Part shown: positions 16,305 to 24,647 of the stretch, in pieces
Position numbering within the stretch: position 1 is the stretch's first letter
How the letters are laid out: each line of letters begins with the position of its first letter
DNA from: an uncultured Desulfuromonas sp.
Lineage (GTDB): Bacteria; Desulfobacterota; Desulfuromonadia; Desulfuromonadales; Desulfuromonadaceae
DNA length: 64,000 nucleotides
Reading direction: 5' to 3'
Assembly (NCBI RefSeq): GCF_963676955.1
Contig: NZ_OY781461.1
Location: forward strand, 2,784,225 to 2,848,224
Made by a program: the position numbers and the translations under genes
Notes under the pieces: generated by a model
The model's database searches: none
What the model saw: the letters and a program-made list of their open reading frames with translations, nothing else
Told to the model about the DNA's origin: nothing

Positions 16305-17751
16305 TCTCGACCGCCAACGGATTCTGCTGGTCCATCCCCTCGGCTATGCCAGTGCCCAGGCCGGGCACGACGTGTCGCGGCTGGCCAATATCATGCCGCC
16401 GCTGGGGCTGGCGAGCATTGCCGCCTATCTGCTGAAACGCGGGCTGCAGGTCGATATCATCGACTGTTATGCGCGCCCCGATTCGGACCGGGCGATCCGT
16501 GATTATGTGCGACAACATCGTCCGGCGTGGCTGGGGTTGAGCTGCACCACGTCGAGCTTTCTCGATGGGGTGCGCATTGCCGAGCTGGCGCGCGAGGAGT
16601 GCCCTGGTCTCAAGGTGATGGCCGGTGGGGCTCACGTGTCAGCGTTGAAAGAAGTGTTGTTGCGGGATTATCCCCAGCTCAATGCGCTGGTGGTCGGCGA
16701 GGGTGAGGAAACCATTTATCAGCTGGTATCGGCTTCCGGTGACGACTACACAGAAATTGCCGGTGTGGTTTGTCGTAATGGGGCTGGTGAGGCGGTGTTT
16801 AGCGGATACCGCGACCCGGCGTTGGTGCTCGACGATTTGCCGTTCCCGGCTTATGACAAGTTGCAGGGTTTTCCCGAAGCCTATCAGCTGCCGATTTTCA
16901 ATTATCCTAAGTCGCCCAATACCAGCTGTATTTCCAGCCGTGGTTGTCCGTATGCCTGTAGCTATTGCGATCGCTCGGTGTTTCGGCGCACGTTTCGCTA
17001 CAACTCGGCGGATTATCTCTACCGCCACTTGCAGCATCTGCGTGAACGCTACAACATCCGTCATATCAATTTTTATGACGATCAGTTTACCTTCCACCGC
17101 CAGCGGGTGATCGACTTCTGCCAGAGGATGATTGATGCGCCGTTGGGCATGACCTTCAACTGTGCCATCCGTGCCGAGCACGTTGATGATGAATTGATCG
17201 GCCTGATGAAGCGGGCGGGTTGCTGGATGATGAGCCTTGGCATCGAAACCGGCGATCCCGATCTGCTGGCCCAGCACCGCCAGAATCCTGATCTCGACAT
17301 GCTGGCCGATACCATCCGCCTGATCAAGAAACACGGCATCCGCGTCAAGGGGCTGATGATGGTCGGGCTGCCTGGTGAAAGTGAGCAGAGCGTGCGCCGC
17401 AGTATCGATTACATCCTCAAGTTGCCCATTGATGATCTCAACGTGGCCAAGTTTACGCCGTTCCCCGGCTCGCCGCTGTACGAGAACATTCACGAACTGG
17501 GCGCGTTTGACGAGGATTGGGCAAAGATGGACTGCATGCGCTTTCAGTTTATTCCCCACGGCATGACCGAGGAGAAGCTGGAGGAGCTGTTCCTGACGTT
17601 TTACAAGCAGCATTTTCGCCGCAATGATGTGATTTGGGGCTATGTGACCATGTTGTGGAAGTCGCCGCACAGCTGGGGCCGGTTTATCCGCAACCTCGGC
17701 GGTTTCCTGTCCTTTGCCCGCAAAGGCAAACGGCTCGGTGATGAGGGGTGA
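16294..17751 (+). CDS. Radical SAM enzyme with cobalamin-binding-like N-terminus (3 of 3)
   Basis: 485 residues from the GTG at 16294, chosen because AGGAG lies about 6 bases before it; the upstream ATG at 16267 has no such site and would overlap the previous gene by 38 bases. The B12-binding-like domain (MAGGAHVSALKEVLL, VVGEGEETIY) precedes the CX3CX2C motif Cys218-Cys222-Cys225 (RGCPYACSYC). The C-terminal region KFTPFPGSPLYENI is typical of the BchE/methylase-like subgroup. It completes a three-gene block and is followed closely by a glycosyltransferase. Confidence 0.85.
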   Translation: MHADLDRQRILLVHPLGYASAQAGHDVSRLANIMPPLGLASIAAYLLKRGLQVDIIDCYARPDSDRAIRDYVRQHRPAWLGLSCTTSSFLDGVRIAELAREECPGLKVMAGGAHVSALKEVLLRDYPQLNALVVGEGEETIYQLVSASGDDYTEIAGVVCRNGAGEAVFSGYRDPALVLDDLPFPAYDKLQGFPEAYQLPIFNYPKSPNTSCISSRGCPYACSYCDRSVFRRTFRYNSADYLYRHLQHLRERYNIRHINFYDDQFTFHRQRVIDFCQRMIDAPLGMTFNCAIRAEHVDDELIGLMKRAGCWMMSLGIETGDPDLLAQHRQNPDLDMLADTIRLIKKHGIRVKGLMMVGLPGESEQSVRRSIDYILKLPIDDLNVAKFTPFPGSPLYENIHELGAFDEDWAKMDCMRFQFIPHGMTEEKLEELFLTFYKQHFRRNDVIWGYVTMLWKSPHSWGRFIRNLGGFLSFARKGKRLGDEG

Positions 17752-17765
17752 TGAGAGGTGATGTC

Positions 17766-18965
17766 ATGACCGAGGGGACAGACCGTTCGCATATCCTGGT
17801 GGCGATCCCGGTGTTTAATCACGCCGCAACCCTGCGCGATGTGGTGGAGCGCTGTCTGCAGCATCATGATCAGGTGCTGGTAGTGGATGACGGCAGTGAT
17901 TGCGCTGTGGCGTCACTGGTTGACGACCTGCCGGTAACGGTGTTGCGGCATGAGCACAACTGTGGCAAAGGGGCGGCCATCCTGACAGCGGCGCAGTATG
18001 GCAAAAAGCAGGGTATGAGCCATCTGATCATCCTCGATGCCGATGGCCAGCATTTTCCCGAGGATTTGCCGCAATTTTTTGCGGCGATTGAGGAGGAACC
18101 GCTGGCCATTCATGTCGGGCTGCGCGATTTCAGTGCCGAGGATGTGCCGGGAAGCTCGCGCTTTGGTCGCCAGTTTTCCAACTTTTGGCTCAAGGTGCAG
18201 ACCGGCCATAAGCTGGGGGATGTCCAGAGCGGCTACCGCGCTTATCCGCTGGCGGTGTTCGATCATCTGCAGTTCAGCGATTGTCGCTACTCGTTTGAGG
18301 TCGAAGTGCTGGTCAAGGCCAGTTGGGCCGGCGTGCCGCTGCGGGACGTGCCGATTCAGGTTTACTATGCGCCGGGCAAAGCGCGGGTGTCGCACTTCAA
18401 TAAATTGACTGACAATCTGCGTTTATCGTGGCTCAATACACGTTTATGCATGCGATCCATTGCACCCTGGCCCCATAAACGCCTGGTAAAACGGCAGCAG
18501 CAACCGTTCAGCTGGCGACGGCCGCTACGCTCATTACGTCAGTTGCTGGCACAGAACGTGTCACCGTTAAAGATCGCCCTGGCCATGGCCGTTGGTGTGC
18601 TGCTCGGTGCTTTGCCGTTGATTGCCTGTCACACGGTGGTGACCCTGTTTGTCGCCGGATTTTTCGGGCTCAATCGTTATCTGGCCGTGGCCGCCGGCAA
18701 TCTGTGCATGCCGCCGTTGGTACCGGCGCTGTGTATTGAAGTCGGCTATTACTTGCGTCATGGCCAATGGCTGACGGATATTTCGCTGGAGACGCTCGGC
18801 GCTCAGGCGTTGGAACGGGTTTACGAGTGGTTTCTCGGTTCTCTGTTGGTTGGACCGTTGCTGGCGGCTGTCGCCGGTAGCCTGGTTTATGTGGTCGCGG
18901 TCATGTTGTTGGGCGACATGGGGAAGGCGGTTAAGGACGCTTGTTCGGAGCATGTGGAATCATGA
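17766..18965 (+). CDS. GT2 glycosyltransferase fused to a DUF2062 membrane domain
   Basis: About 399 residues. The N-terminal GT-A domain has LVAIPVFN, the nucleotide-binding VVDDGS and the metal-binding LDADGQHFPEDL. The C-terminal part (about 255-390) contains the DUF2062 helices (ALAMAVGVLLGALPLIACHTV and following). Similar GT2 enzymes usually use nucleotide-sugar or polyprenyl donors at the membrane. The ATG at 17766 is favoured by GAGAGGTG about 6 bases before it; GTG 17748 and ATG 17751 are alternatives. It overlaps the acyltransferase at 18962 by 4 bases. Glycosyltransferase plus LpxL-like acyltransferase is a pairing seen in aryl polyene clusters. Confidence 0.8.
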   Translation: MTEGTDRSHILVAIPVFNHAATLRDVVERCLQHHDQVLVVDDGSDCAVASLVDDLPVTVLRHEHNCGKGAAILTAAQYGKKQGMSHLIILDADGQHFPEDLPQFFAAIEEEPLAIHVGLRDFSAEDVPGSSRFGRQFSNFWLKVQTGHKLGDVQSGYRAYPLAVFDHLQFSDCRYSFEVEVLVKASWAGVPLRDVPIQVYYAPGKARVSHFNKLTDNLRLSWLNTRLCMRSIAPWPHKRLVKRQQQPFSWRRPLRSLRQLLAQNVSPLKIALAMAVGVLLGALPLIACHTVVTLFVAGFFGLNRYLAVAAGNLCMPPLVPALCIEVGYYLRHGQWLTDISLETLGAQALERVYEWFLGSLLVGPLLAAVAGSLVYVVAVMLLGDMGKAVKDACSEHVES

Positions 18966-19879
18966 CACCGCAAACGCATGAGCCAACCCAGCGGCCTCTG
19001 GGGTCCAAACTTGGTTATCAGGCTTTCTATGTGATGATTCGCAGCGGCGGACGTCGGGCAGCCTATGCCCTGTTGTATTTTGTCGTCGCCTTTTATATCC
19101 TGTTCCGCCCTCAGGTGCGGCGCAGTTGTCGGCCCTATATCAAGCGGCGTTTCCCGCTGGCCGGGGCGGATGCCCTGTGGTGGTACAGTTACCGCATGGT
19201 GCTCGATTTCGGTAAGGTTCTGGTCGATCGTGCCGTGGTCGGCATGCTCGGACCGGATCAGCTCAAAGTTGTCCTGCATGGCCGGGAACAATTGCTGGAG
19301 ATTCGTAACCGCCGCCAGGGGATGATCCTGATGATGTCCCATGTCGGCTGCTGGCAGGTGGCCATGTCGGCGTTGAACTTTTTGGAAGAGCCGGTGCACA
19401 TGGTGATGCATCAGGATGACGGCAGTCTCGAACGCCATTATTACGAATATGCCGAACAGGAATGCCCGTATCGCACCATTGATCCGCGCGGTTTTCTCGG
19501 CGGCACGCTGGAGATGATGGGTGTGCTGAAACAGGGCATGATCCTGGCGGTGATGGGGGATCGTTTGCCACCTCATGAACGCAATGTGGTGACGGTCAAT
19601 TTCCTCGGTGATCCCGTCGCGCTACCGTTCAGTGCGTTTCAATTAGCCTCGGCCACCGGCGCGCCCATTGTGGTGATGATGACCCGCAAAAGTGCCGGTG
19701 ATCGCTATGAAATGGAATTGATCGAGGAGATTCGTGTGCCGCAGGGACTGGGCCGTAAAGCGGATGCCTACCGGCCTTACGTGCAGCAGTATGCGGATGC
19801 CCTGGCGGGTTATTGCCGGGAAAATCCGTATCAGTTTTATAATTTCTTTGATATGTGGGATGGCAGTAACTATAAATAA
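18962..19879 (+). CDS. LpxL/HtrB-like acyltransferase with altered HX4D/E box
   Basis: 305-residue inner-membrane acyltransferase of the lipid A lauroyl/myristoyl transferase family, with a membrane helix at about residues 34-49. The catalytic box reads SHVGCWQ, with His127 but Gln132 where the family has Asp or Glu. Later blocks GDRLPPHERNVV and LPFSAFQLASATGAPIV fit the family. It probably transfers an acyl chain, perhaps the polyene, to a glycolipid head group made by the glycosyltransferase encoded in front of it. Reduced or altered activity caused by Gln132 is possible but unproven. Confidence 0.78.
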   Translation: MTPQTHEPTQRPLGSKLGYQAFYVMIRSGGRRAAYALLYFVVAFYILFRPQVRRSCRPYIKRRFPLAGADALWWYSYRMVLDFGKVLVDRAVVGMLGPDQLKVVLHGREQLLEIRNRRQGMILMMSHVGCWQVAMSALNFLEEPVHMVMHQDDGSLERHYYEYAEQECPYRTIDPRGFLGGTLEMMGVLKQGMILAVMGDRLPPHERNVVTVNFLGDPVALPFSAFQLASATGAPIVVMMTRKSAGDRYEMELIEEIRVPQGLGRKADAYRPYVQQYADALAGYCRENPYQFYNFFDMWDGSNYK

Positions 19880-19915
19880 TGACGTGAAAACAATCGTTTT
19901 TGAACAGGAGACGTT

Positions 19916-20167
19916 ATGACGACCAAGGAAAAACTCAAGCAGATTCTGGTGGAAGATCTCAACCTTGAGGATATCACGCCCGAAGAAATTGCCGATGACG
20001 AGCCGCTGTTCGGCGAAGGACTCGGTCTGGATTCATTGGATGCCGTTGAACTGGTGGTGCTGGTTCAAAAGCATTTCGGTGTCGAGATCAAAGATATGGA
20101 AGAGGGGCGTCCCGCTCTGCAATCCATCAACAGCCTGGCTGAATTTATTGAAACCAATCAGGAGTAG
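19916..20167 (+). CDS. Acyl carrier protein (second of three)
   Basis: 83-residue carrier protein with Ser40 in GLGLDSLDAVEL as phosphopantetheine site. A good AGGAGA site precedes the ATG. It is 4 bases before the ketosynthase at 20172, so it most likely serves that synthase and its chain-length-factor partner at 21359. The sequence differs from the ACP at 2548 and is closer in its LDSLDAVE core to the one at 25983. Confidence 0.92.
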   Translation: MTTKEKLKQILVEDLNLEDITPEEIADDEPLFGEGLGLDSLDAVELVVLVQKHFGVEIKDMEEGRPALQSINSLAEFIETNQE

Positions 20168-20171
20168 ATAA

Positions 20172-21362
20172 ATGGCAAATCGCATTGCGGTGACCGGAAT
20201 CGGCTGCCTGAGTGCAGCGGGAAACACCCTGGAACAAGCGATCGCGTCCATGTTGGACGGCGAGCGCCATGGTGGTGATCCGTTACGATTCACGACCACG
20301 CACGCCGATGTCTATCCGGTGTTTTCCATCGCCGACGACTTTGAACAGGTCAGTGCGCGTGACGTGTTGCGCACCACGCGTCTGGGTCTGGCGGCGGCCG
20401 GACAGGCCGTGACTCAGTCGGGCTGGTCTCTGGAAGCATTACGCGGCCTGCGGGTCGGGGTGTGTATGGGCACCACAGTGGGCAGTGCGATGAATAATGA
20501 GGCGTTTTATGCCGGATATCGCAATGGCGAAACACCGGACATGACGCCGATCAATCGTTTTCTCGGCAGTAACCCGGCCGCGGCGATCAGCCGTCATTAC
20601 GGTTTCAGTGGCCCGACTCAGACGATTGTCAATGCCTGTTCGTCCGGGACCGATGCGATCGGTCTGGCGACCGCATGGATACAGTGCGGTTTGTGCGATT
20701 TGGTTCTGGCCGGCGGTGCTGATGAGTTGTGTCGCACCACCTACAACGGATTTGCTTCGTTGCAGATCAGTTCGACGAAATTGTGTCGACCGTTTGATGC
20801 CGAGCGCACCGGGTTGAACCTGGGAGAAGGGGCTGGGGTGCTGGTGCTGGAATCCGACTCTTCTGCCCGCCACCGGGGTGTTCCGGCGCAGGGCTATATT
20901 CTCGGTTACGGCAGCGGGACCGATGGCTGGCATCTGACGGCTCCGCATCCGGAGGGGCGTGGGCTTAAACAGGCGTTGGCCGAAGCGTTGCGTGTCAGTC
21001 GGGTGCAACCGAAGCAGTTGGGATTTGTCAATACCCATGGGACCGGAACCAGAGACAATGATCGGGTTGAGAGCCTGGTGCTGCGTGACTGTCTCAATGG
21101 CGTTCCGTTTCACTCCACCAAAGGCTACACCGGCCATACTCTAGGGGCGGCAGGGGCCATTGAAGCGGCCTTTGTCCTCGGGTTTTTACAACGCGGAAGA
21201 ATTCCCGCCAGCGCCGGTTTTTTGACCATGGACGACGAGTTGGCAACGGTTCCGGTAACCCAGGTGCATGAGTTCGATGCCTCGCTGGCATTATCGGAAT
21301 CTCTGGCCTTCGGCGGCAACAATGCCGTGCTGGTGTTTGAACGCGGGGAGGTGGTGTCATGA
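20172..21362 (+). CDS. Beta-ketoacyl synthase (KS-alpha-like), catalytically complete
   Basis: 396-residue condensing enzyme with Cys156 (VNACSSGTDAIG), His289 (NTHGTGTRDND) and His322 (KGYTGHTLGAAGA). The gene overlaps the inactive ketosynthase homologue at 21359 by 4 bases, forming a KS-alpha/KS-beta arrangement like that of type II polyketide synthases. With the upstream ACP it makes a minimal type II set (ACP, KS, CLF). It would extend either the same aryl starter or a second chain; which is not decidable here. Confidence 0.9.
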   Translation: MANRIAVTGIGCLSAAGNTLEQAIASMLDGERHGGDPLRFTTTHADVYPVFSIADDFEQVSARDVLRTTRLGLAAAGQAVTQSGWSLEALRGLRVGVCMGTTVGSAMNNEAFYAGYRNGETPDMTPINRFLGSNPAAAISRHYGFSGPTQTIVNACSSGTDAIGLATAWIQCGLCDLVLAGGADELCRTTYNGFASLQISSTKLCRPFDAERTGLNLGEGAGVLVLESDSSARHRGVPAQGYILGYGSGTDGWHLTAPHPEGRGLKQALAEALRVSRVQPKQLGFVNTHGTGTRDNDRVESLVLRDCLNGVPFHSTKGYTGHTLGAAGAIEAAFVLGFLQRGRIPASAGFLTMDDELATVPVTQVHEFDASLALSESLAFGGNNAVLVFERGEVVS

Positions 21363-22444
21363 ATCTGCTTTCTCAACCCGTAGCGATTCAGGGAATTGGT
21401 TGTGTCGGTGGCTTTGGTCAGGGGGGAGACGCCTTTATTCGTGCCCTTGAGGATGGGCTGGATCAGCCGCAAACGTTGGAGCAATGTCATGGGGATGGGC
21501 TGGCGTATTATCCGGCTTTTCTCGCCAAAACCGACGGCTTGGATGAATTCGTCGCCAAGCGCTCTTTGCGGCGTCTTGATCATTATTCCCGACTGGCGTT
21601 GCTTGGTGGTTGCCTGGCACTTGCCGATGCCGGTATTGATGCGCAAAAACGGGAAAGAATCGGCGTTATTGTCGCCAGTGGTTACGGTGCTTCGGCCACG
21701 ACGTTCGGTTTTCTCGATTCGGTGCTTGAGGATGGCGATCACTGTGCCTCGCCGACGGCGTTTTCCAATTCGGTTCACAATGTGGCCGGGGCTTATCTGT
21801 CGATGCAGTTGGGGATTCATGGCCCGAATCTGACCTTGAGTCAGTTTGAAATGTCGGTGACGGCGGCTCTGCACAATGCGGTGTGCTGGTTGCAACAGGG
21901 GCGGGTGGATACCGTGCTGGTCGGTGGTGTCGATGAGCATTGCGCGGTCCTGAATTATTGTTATGGCCGTTATTTTGCTGACGAGCCGCGGCCCGAACGC
22001 ATTGAGCCGTTTGCTTTTGATCATCAGACGGCCATCCCCGGAGAGGGATCGGCATTTCTGGTGCTGAGTCGCGATCCGAAAAAAGCGCGCTATGGCTATA
22101 TTGATGCGTTGTGCGCTGGCCATATTGAGGCGGGAGGGGATGCGCTGATTCAGCGTTCGCCGGTGTTGCTTGGTGCTGATGGTCAGCGCAATAGCGGTGC
22201 CTGGTATCGTCAAAGCATCGGCAGGCCAAAGACCAGTTGTTCTCCCGTCTATGGCAGTTTGCCTTGCGGTCAGGCCTTTGATCTGGTGGCTGCTGCGCTC
22301 ATGGTTCGCGATCAACACTGCCACGCCTTGTGCAGCCGTGATGAAGAGTGTGCCCCGATTCGCCAGGTAACCAGTGTCAAGTGTGCCGCGGACGGCCAGT
22401 TTGGTGCCATTCGGGTAACTCGGGGATTTGGAAAGGGACGTTAG
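21359..22444 (+). CDS. Chain length factor-like ketosynthase homologue (KS-beta)
   Basis: 361-residue ketosynthase homologue without the catalytic cysteine: the nucleophile position falls at Gln162 in LTLSQFEMSVTAAL, the same Cys-to-Gln change as in chain length factors of type II polyketide synthases. The histidine positions are also lost (SPVYGSLPCGQAF in place of the GHTLGAAG block). It must act with the overlapping synthase at 20172. The C-terminus is shorter than in active synthases. The frame is intact, so this is a specialised subunit and not a pseudogene. Confidence 0.82.
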   Translation: MNLLSQPVAIQGIGCVGGFGQGGDAFIRALEDGLDQPQTLEQCHGDGLAYYPAFLAKTDGLDEFVAKRSLRRLDHYSRLALLGGCLALADAGIDAQKRERIGVIVASGYGASATTFGFLDSVLEDGDHCASPTAFSNSVHNVAGAYLSMQLGIHGPNLTLSQFEMSVTAALHNAVCWLQQGRVDTVLVGGVDEHCAVLNYCYGRYFADEPRPERIEPFAFDHQTAIPGEGSAFLVLSRDPKKARYGYIDALCAGHIEAGGDALIQRSPVLLGADGQRNSGAWYRQSIGRPKTSCSPVYGSLPCGQAFDLVAAALMVRDQHCHALCSRDEECAPIRQVTSVKCAADGQFGAIRVTRGFGKGR

Positions 22445-22449
22445 ACGTT

Positions 22450-22881
22450 ATGCGAGATGATGAAGTACCCCAGGACAAAGGCGTCCTGGATGATAAAAAA
22501 GTCGTCAGTTATGCGCTGAACGATCAGGGGCGTTATTGCCTGACCCCAAGTGCCGGCTGGGAGCCGGTCAATTGTGCCAACCGTCTGGCCTGGGAAGATA
22601 TCCAGGCGGAACTTGAACTGGTGCGCGCCCAGATTGACAAGGGCGATATGAGCCCTCTGGCCTACTACATGACCCGTGCGCAGATGGACGTTGCCCTGTT
22701 ATCCCGTTATTCCGGCATTGCCCGCTGGCGGGTGCGCCGCCACCTGAAGCCGAAAGTGTTTGATAATCTGTCCACTTATTATCGCCAGTGCTACGCCGGC
22801 TTGTTCAATATCACTGTGGAACAGCTGCTTGTAGTTCCCGAGCAGGATGAGCTGCCCATGGCGGATGAGGAGCAGCAATGA
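22450..22881 (+). CDS. Uncharacterised protein with possible helix-turn-helix
   Basis: 143 residues, not recognised. The start at 22450 gives MRDDEVPQDKG; the longer frame upstream lies inside the chain-length-factor gene. Residues about 75-125 (ALLSRYSGIARWRVRRHLKP and following) are basic and helical and could be a helix-turn-helix of XRE style, so a DNA-binding or protein-binding role is possible. The gene overlaps the BtrH-like gene by 4 bases, so it is translated with the release and export module. No membrane segment or signal peptide is visible. Confidence 0.6.
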   Translation: MRDDEVPQDKGVLDDKKVVSYALNDQGRYCLTPSAGWEPVNCANRLAWEDIQAELELVRAQIDKGDMSPLAYYMTRAQMDVALLSRYSGIARWRVRRHLKPKVFDNLSTYYRQCYAGLFNITVEQLLVVPEQDELPMADEEQQ

Positions 22882-23900
22882 CTGTCGATTTTCCTCATCG
22901 TCAATCGGCGCATTGTGAAAGTGGCGCCGTTGCCAATTTACTGACCCACGCCGGATTGCCCGTTTCCGAGGCTATGGCCTTTGGTTTGGGCGGCGGCCTG
23001 TTTTTCGGCTATGTGCCGTTTGTCAAACTCAACGGCTTGCCCTTGACCACCTATCGCTGTCGTCCGGGAGGCATTTTCAACCGGGTGACCAAGGGGCTGC
23101 ACTGTCCCGTCCACCAGCAACGCTACCGCAGTCAACAGCAGGCCATGGACGATCTTGACCGGCGACTCGAAGAGGGGATTGCCATTGGGGTTCAAACCAG
23201 TGTCTTCTGGCTGCCTTACATTCCTGCGGCGCTGCGGTTTCATTTCAATGCCCACAATCTGATTGTCATCGGGAAAGAGGGCTCCCGCTATCTGATCAGT
23301 GATCCGGTGATGCCGGAGTTGGTGTGGTGTGAAGCCGATGACCTGGTCAAGGCTCGCTTTGCCCAGGGAGCTCTGGCGCCTCGTGGGCGCTGCTATTATC
23401 TCAAAGAGGCTCCGCAGGTCACCGACCTGCGACGGCCGGCGTTGCGCGGCATGAAAATCGTTTGTCGCGACATGCAGGCACCGGTGCCGGTAGGCGGCAT
23501 TCGCGGGATGCGTTTTCTGGCCAAAAGTATGCGCCAATGGGAGGAGCGGTACGGAACCCGACGGGCCATCTCCTGTCTGGCTCAGTTGATTCGTATGCAG
23601 GAAGAGATCGGTACCGGTGGTGCCGGTTTCCGGTTTATTTATGCGGCGTTTCTTCAGGAATGTGCCGAATTGTATGACCAACAGGATTTGAGCGATCTGG
23701 CCCAACAACTGACCGAGATCGGCGACGGCTGGCGTGATCTGGCGGTTAATGCGGCACGGCGCTGTAAAGGGCGTGACGAGGCCATCACCTTTGACACCCT
23801 GGCGGATCAGGTGGTTCGTCAGGCCGATGTTGAAGAGCCGTTTTTTCGTGATCTGCGGCTGGTGGTGAAAGAGGTGCAGCGAAAGTTGAAACAGGGATGA
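22878..23900 (+). CDS. BtrH-like acyltransferase (BtrH_N / DUF4872 type)
   Basis: 340 residues. The N-terminal block, His12-Cys13 in SAHCESGAVANLL followed by MAFGLGGGLFFGYVPF, is the signature of the butirosin BtrH N-terminal family, a papain-like fold with catalytic cysteine. BtrH moves an acyl group from an ACP to an amine. Here it is embedded between ketosynthases and an ABC exporter, so a role in taking the finished acyl chain off an ACP and joining it to an amine or alcohol is a reasonable inference. It overlaps both neighbours by 4 bases. The acceptor is unknown. Confidence 0.8.
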   Translation: MTVDFPHRQSAHCESGAVANLLTHAGLPVSEAMAFGLGGGLFFGYVPFVKLNGLPLTTYRCRPGGIFNRVTKGLHCPVHQQRYRSQQQAMDDLDRRLEEGIAIGVQTSVFWLPYIPAALRFHFNAHNLIVIGKEGSRYLISDPVMPELVWCEADDLVKARFAQGALAPRGRCYYLKEAPQVTDLRRPALRGMKIVCRDMQAPVPVGGIRGMRFLAKSMRQWEERYGTRRAISCLAQLIRMQEEIGTGGAGFRFIYAAFLQECAELYDQQDLSDLAQQLTEIGDGWRDLAVNAARRCKGRDEAITFDTLADQVVRQADVEEPFFRDLRLVVKEVQRKLKQG

Positions 23901-24646
23901 CCTGCCCGGCGCTTGAGGCAAAATCACTGGTCAAACAGTACCGTGGACAAGAGTGTCCGGCTGTGAACGGTATGGATCTGTCGTTGCACGCGGGAGAGCT
24001 GATCGGTTTGCTTGGCCCGAATGGTGCCGGTAAAACCACGACCATTTCCATGCTGTCGACCCTGATGCGACCGGACAGCGGCACATTGACCCTCCATGGC
24101 GTTGATGCGTTGCGTTCGCCGCAAAAAGTGCGTCGTCTGATCGGCATGGTGCCTCAGGAACTGGCTTTGTATCCCAGTCTGACGCTGGCCGAAAACCTAC
24201 GTTTCTTTGGGCGCTTGTATGGCTTGACTGGTTCTCCTCTTGAGCGGGCCCTTGCCTGGAGTGCCGATGTTACAGGACTTGAAGAGGTCACCGGGCGGCG
24301 TATTGACACCTTTTCCGGCGGCATGAAGCGCCGCGCCAATCTGGCCGCCGGCATCATCCATCAACCACGGATTCTTTTTCTCGATGAACCTACGGTGGGT
24401 ATTGATGCCCAGTCCCGCCACCAGATCCTTACCAACCTGCGTCAACTCAATGAAGACGGCATGACCATGGTCTACACCACCCATTACATGGAGGAGGTCA
24501 GTCAACTGTGTCAGCGTGTGGTGGTGATTGACGAGGGGCGTGAAGTGGTGACCGGTACGGTTGGGGCTCTGATGGCCGATCATCCGGAATGTGCCCACCT
24601 TGAGGATCTGTTTCTCAAACTGACCGGTAAGCAGTTGAGGGATTGA
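23897..24646 (+). CDS. ABC transporter ATP-binding protein
   Basis: 249-residue ABC-2 type ATPase. Walker A is GPNGAGKTT (about residues 40-48), the signature is FSGGMKRRANLA, Walker B is ILFLDEPTVGID, and the switch histidine lies in TTHYMEE. It powers the permease encoded one base further on. It starts inside the end of the BtrH-like gene. Exporters of this DrrA/CcmA-like kind often move antibiotics or lipids; here the likely cargo is the cluster product or an intermediate. Confidence 0.9.
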   Translation: MTCPALEAKSLVKQYRGQECPAVNGMDLSLHAGELIGLLGPNGAGKTTTISMLSTLMRPDSGTLTLHGVDALRSPQKVRRLIGMVPQELALYPSLTLAENLRFFGRLYGLTGSPLERALAWSADVTGLEEVTGRRIDTFSGGMKRRANLAAGIIHQPRILFLDEPTVGIDAQSRHQILTNLRQLNEDGMTMVYTTHYMEEVSQLCQRVVVIDEGREVVTGTVGALMADHPECAHLEDLFLKLTGKQLRD

Positions 24647-24647
24647 C

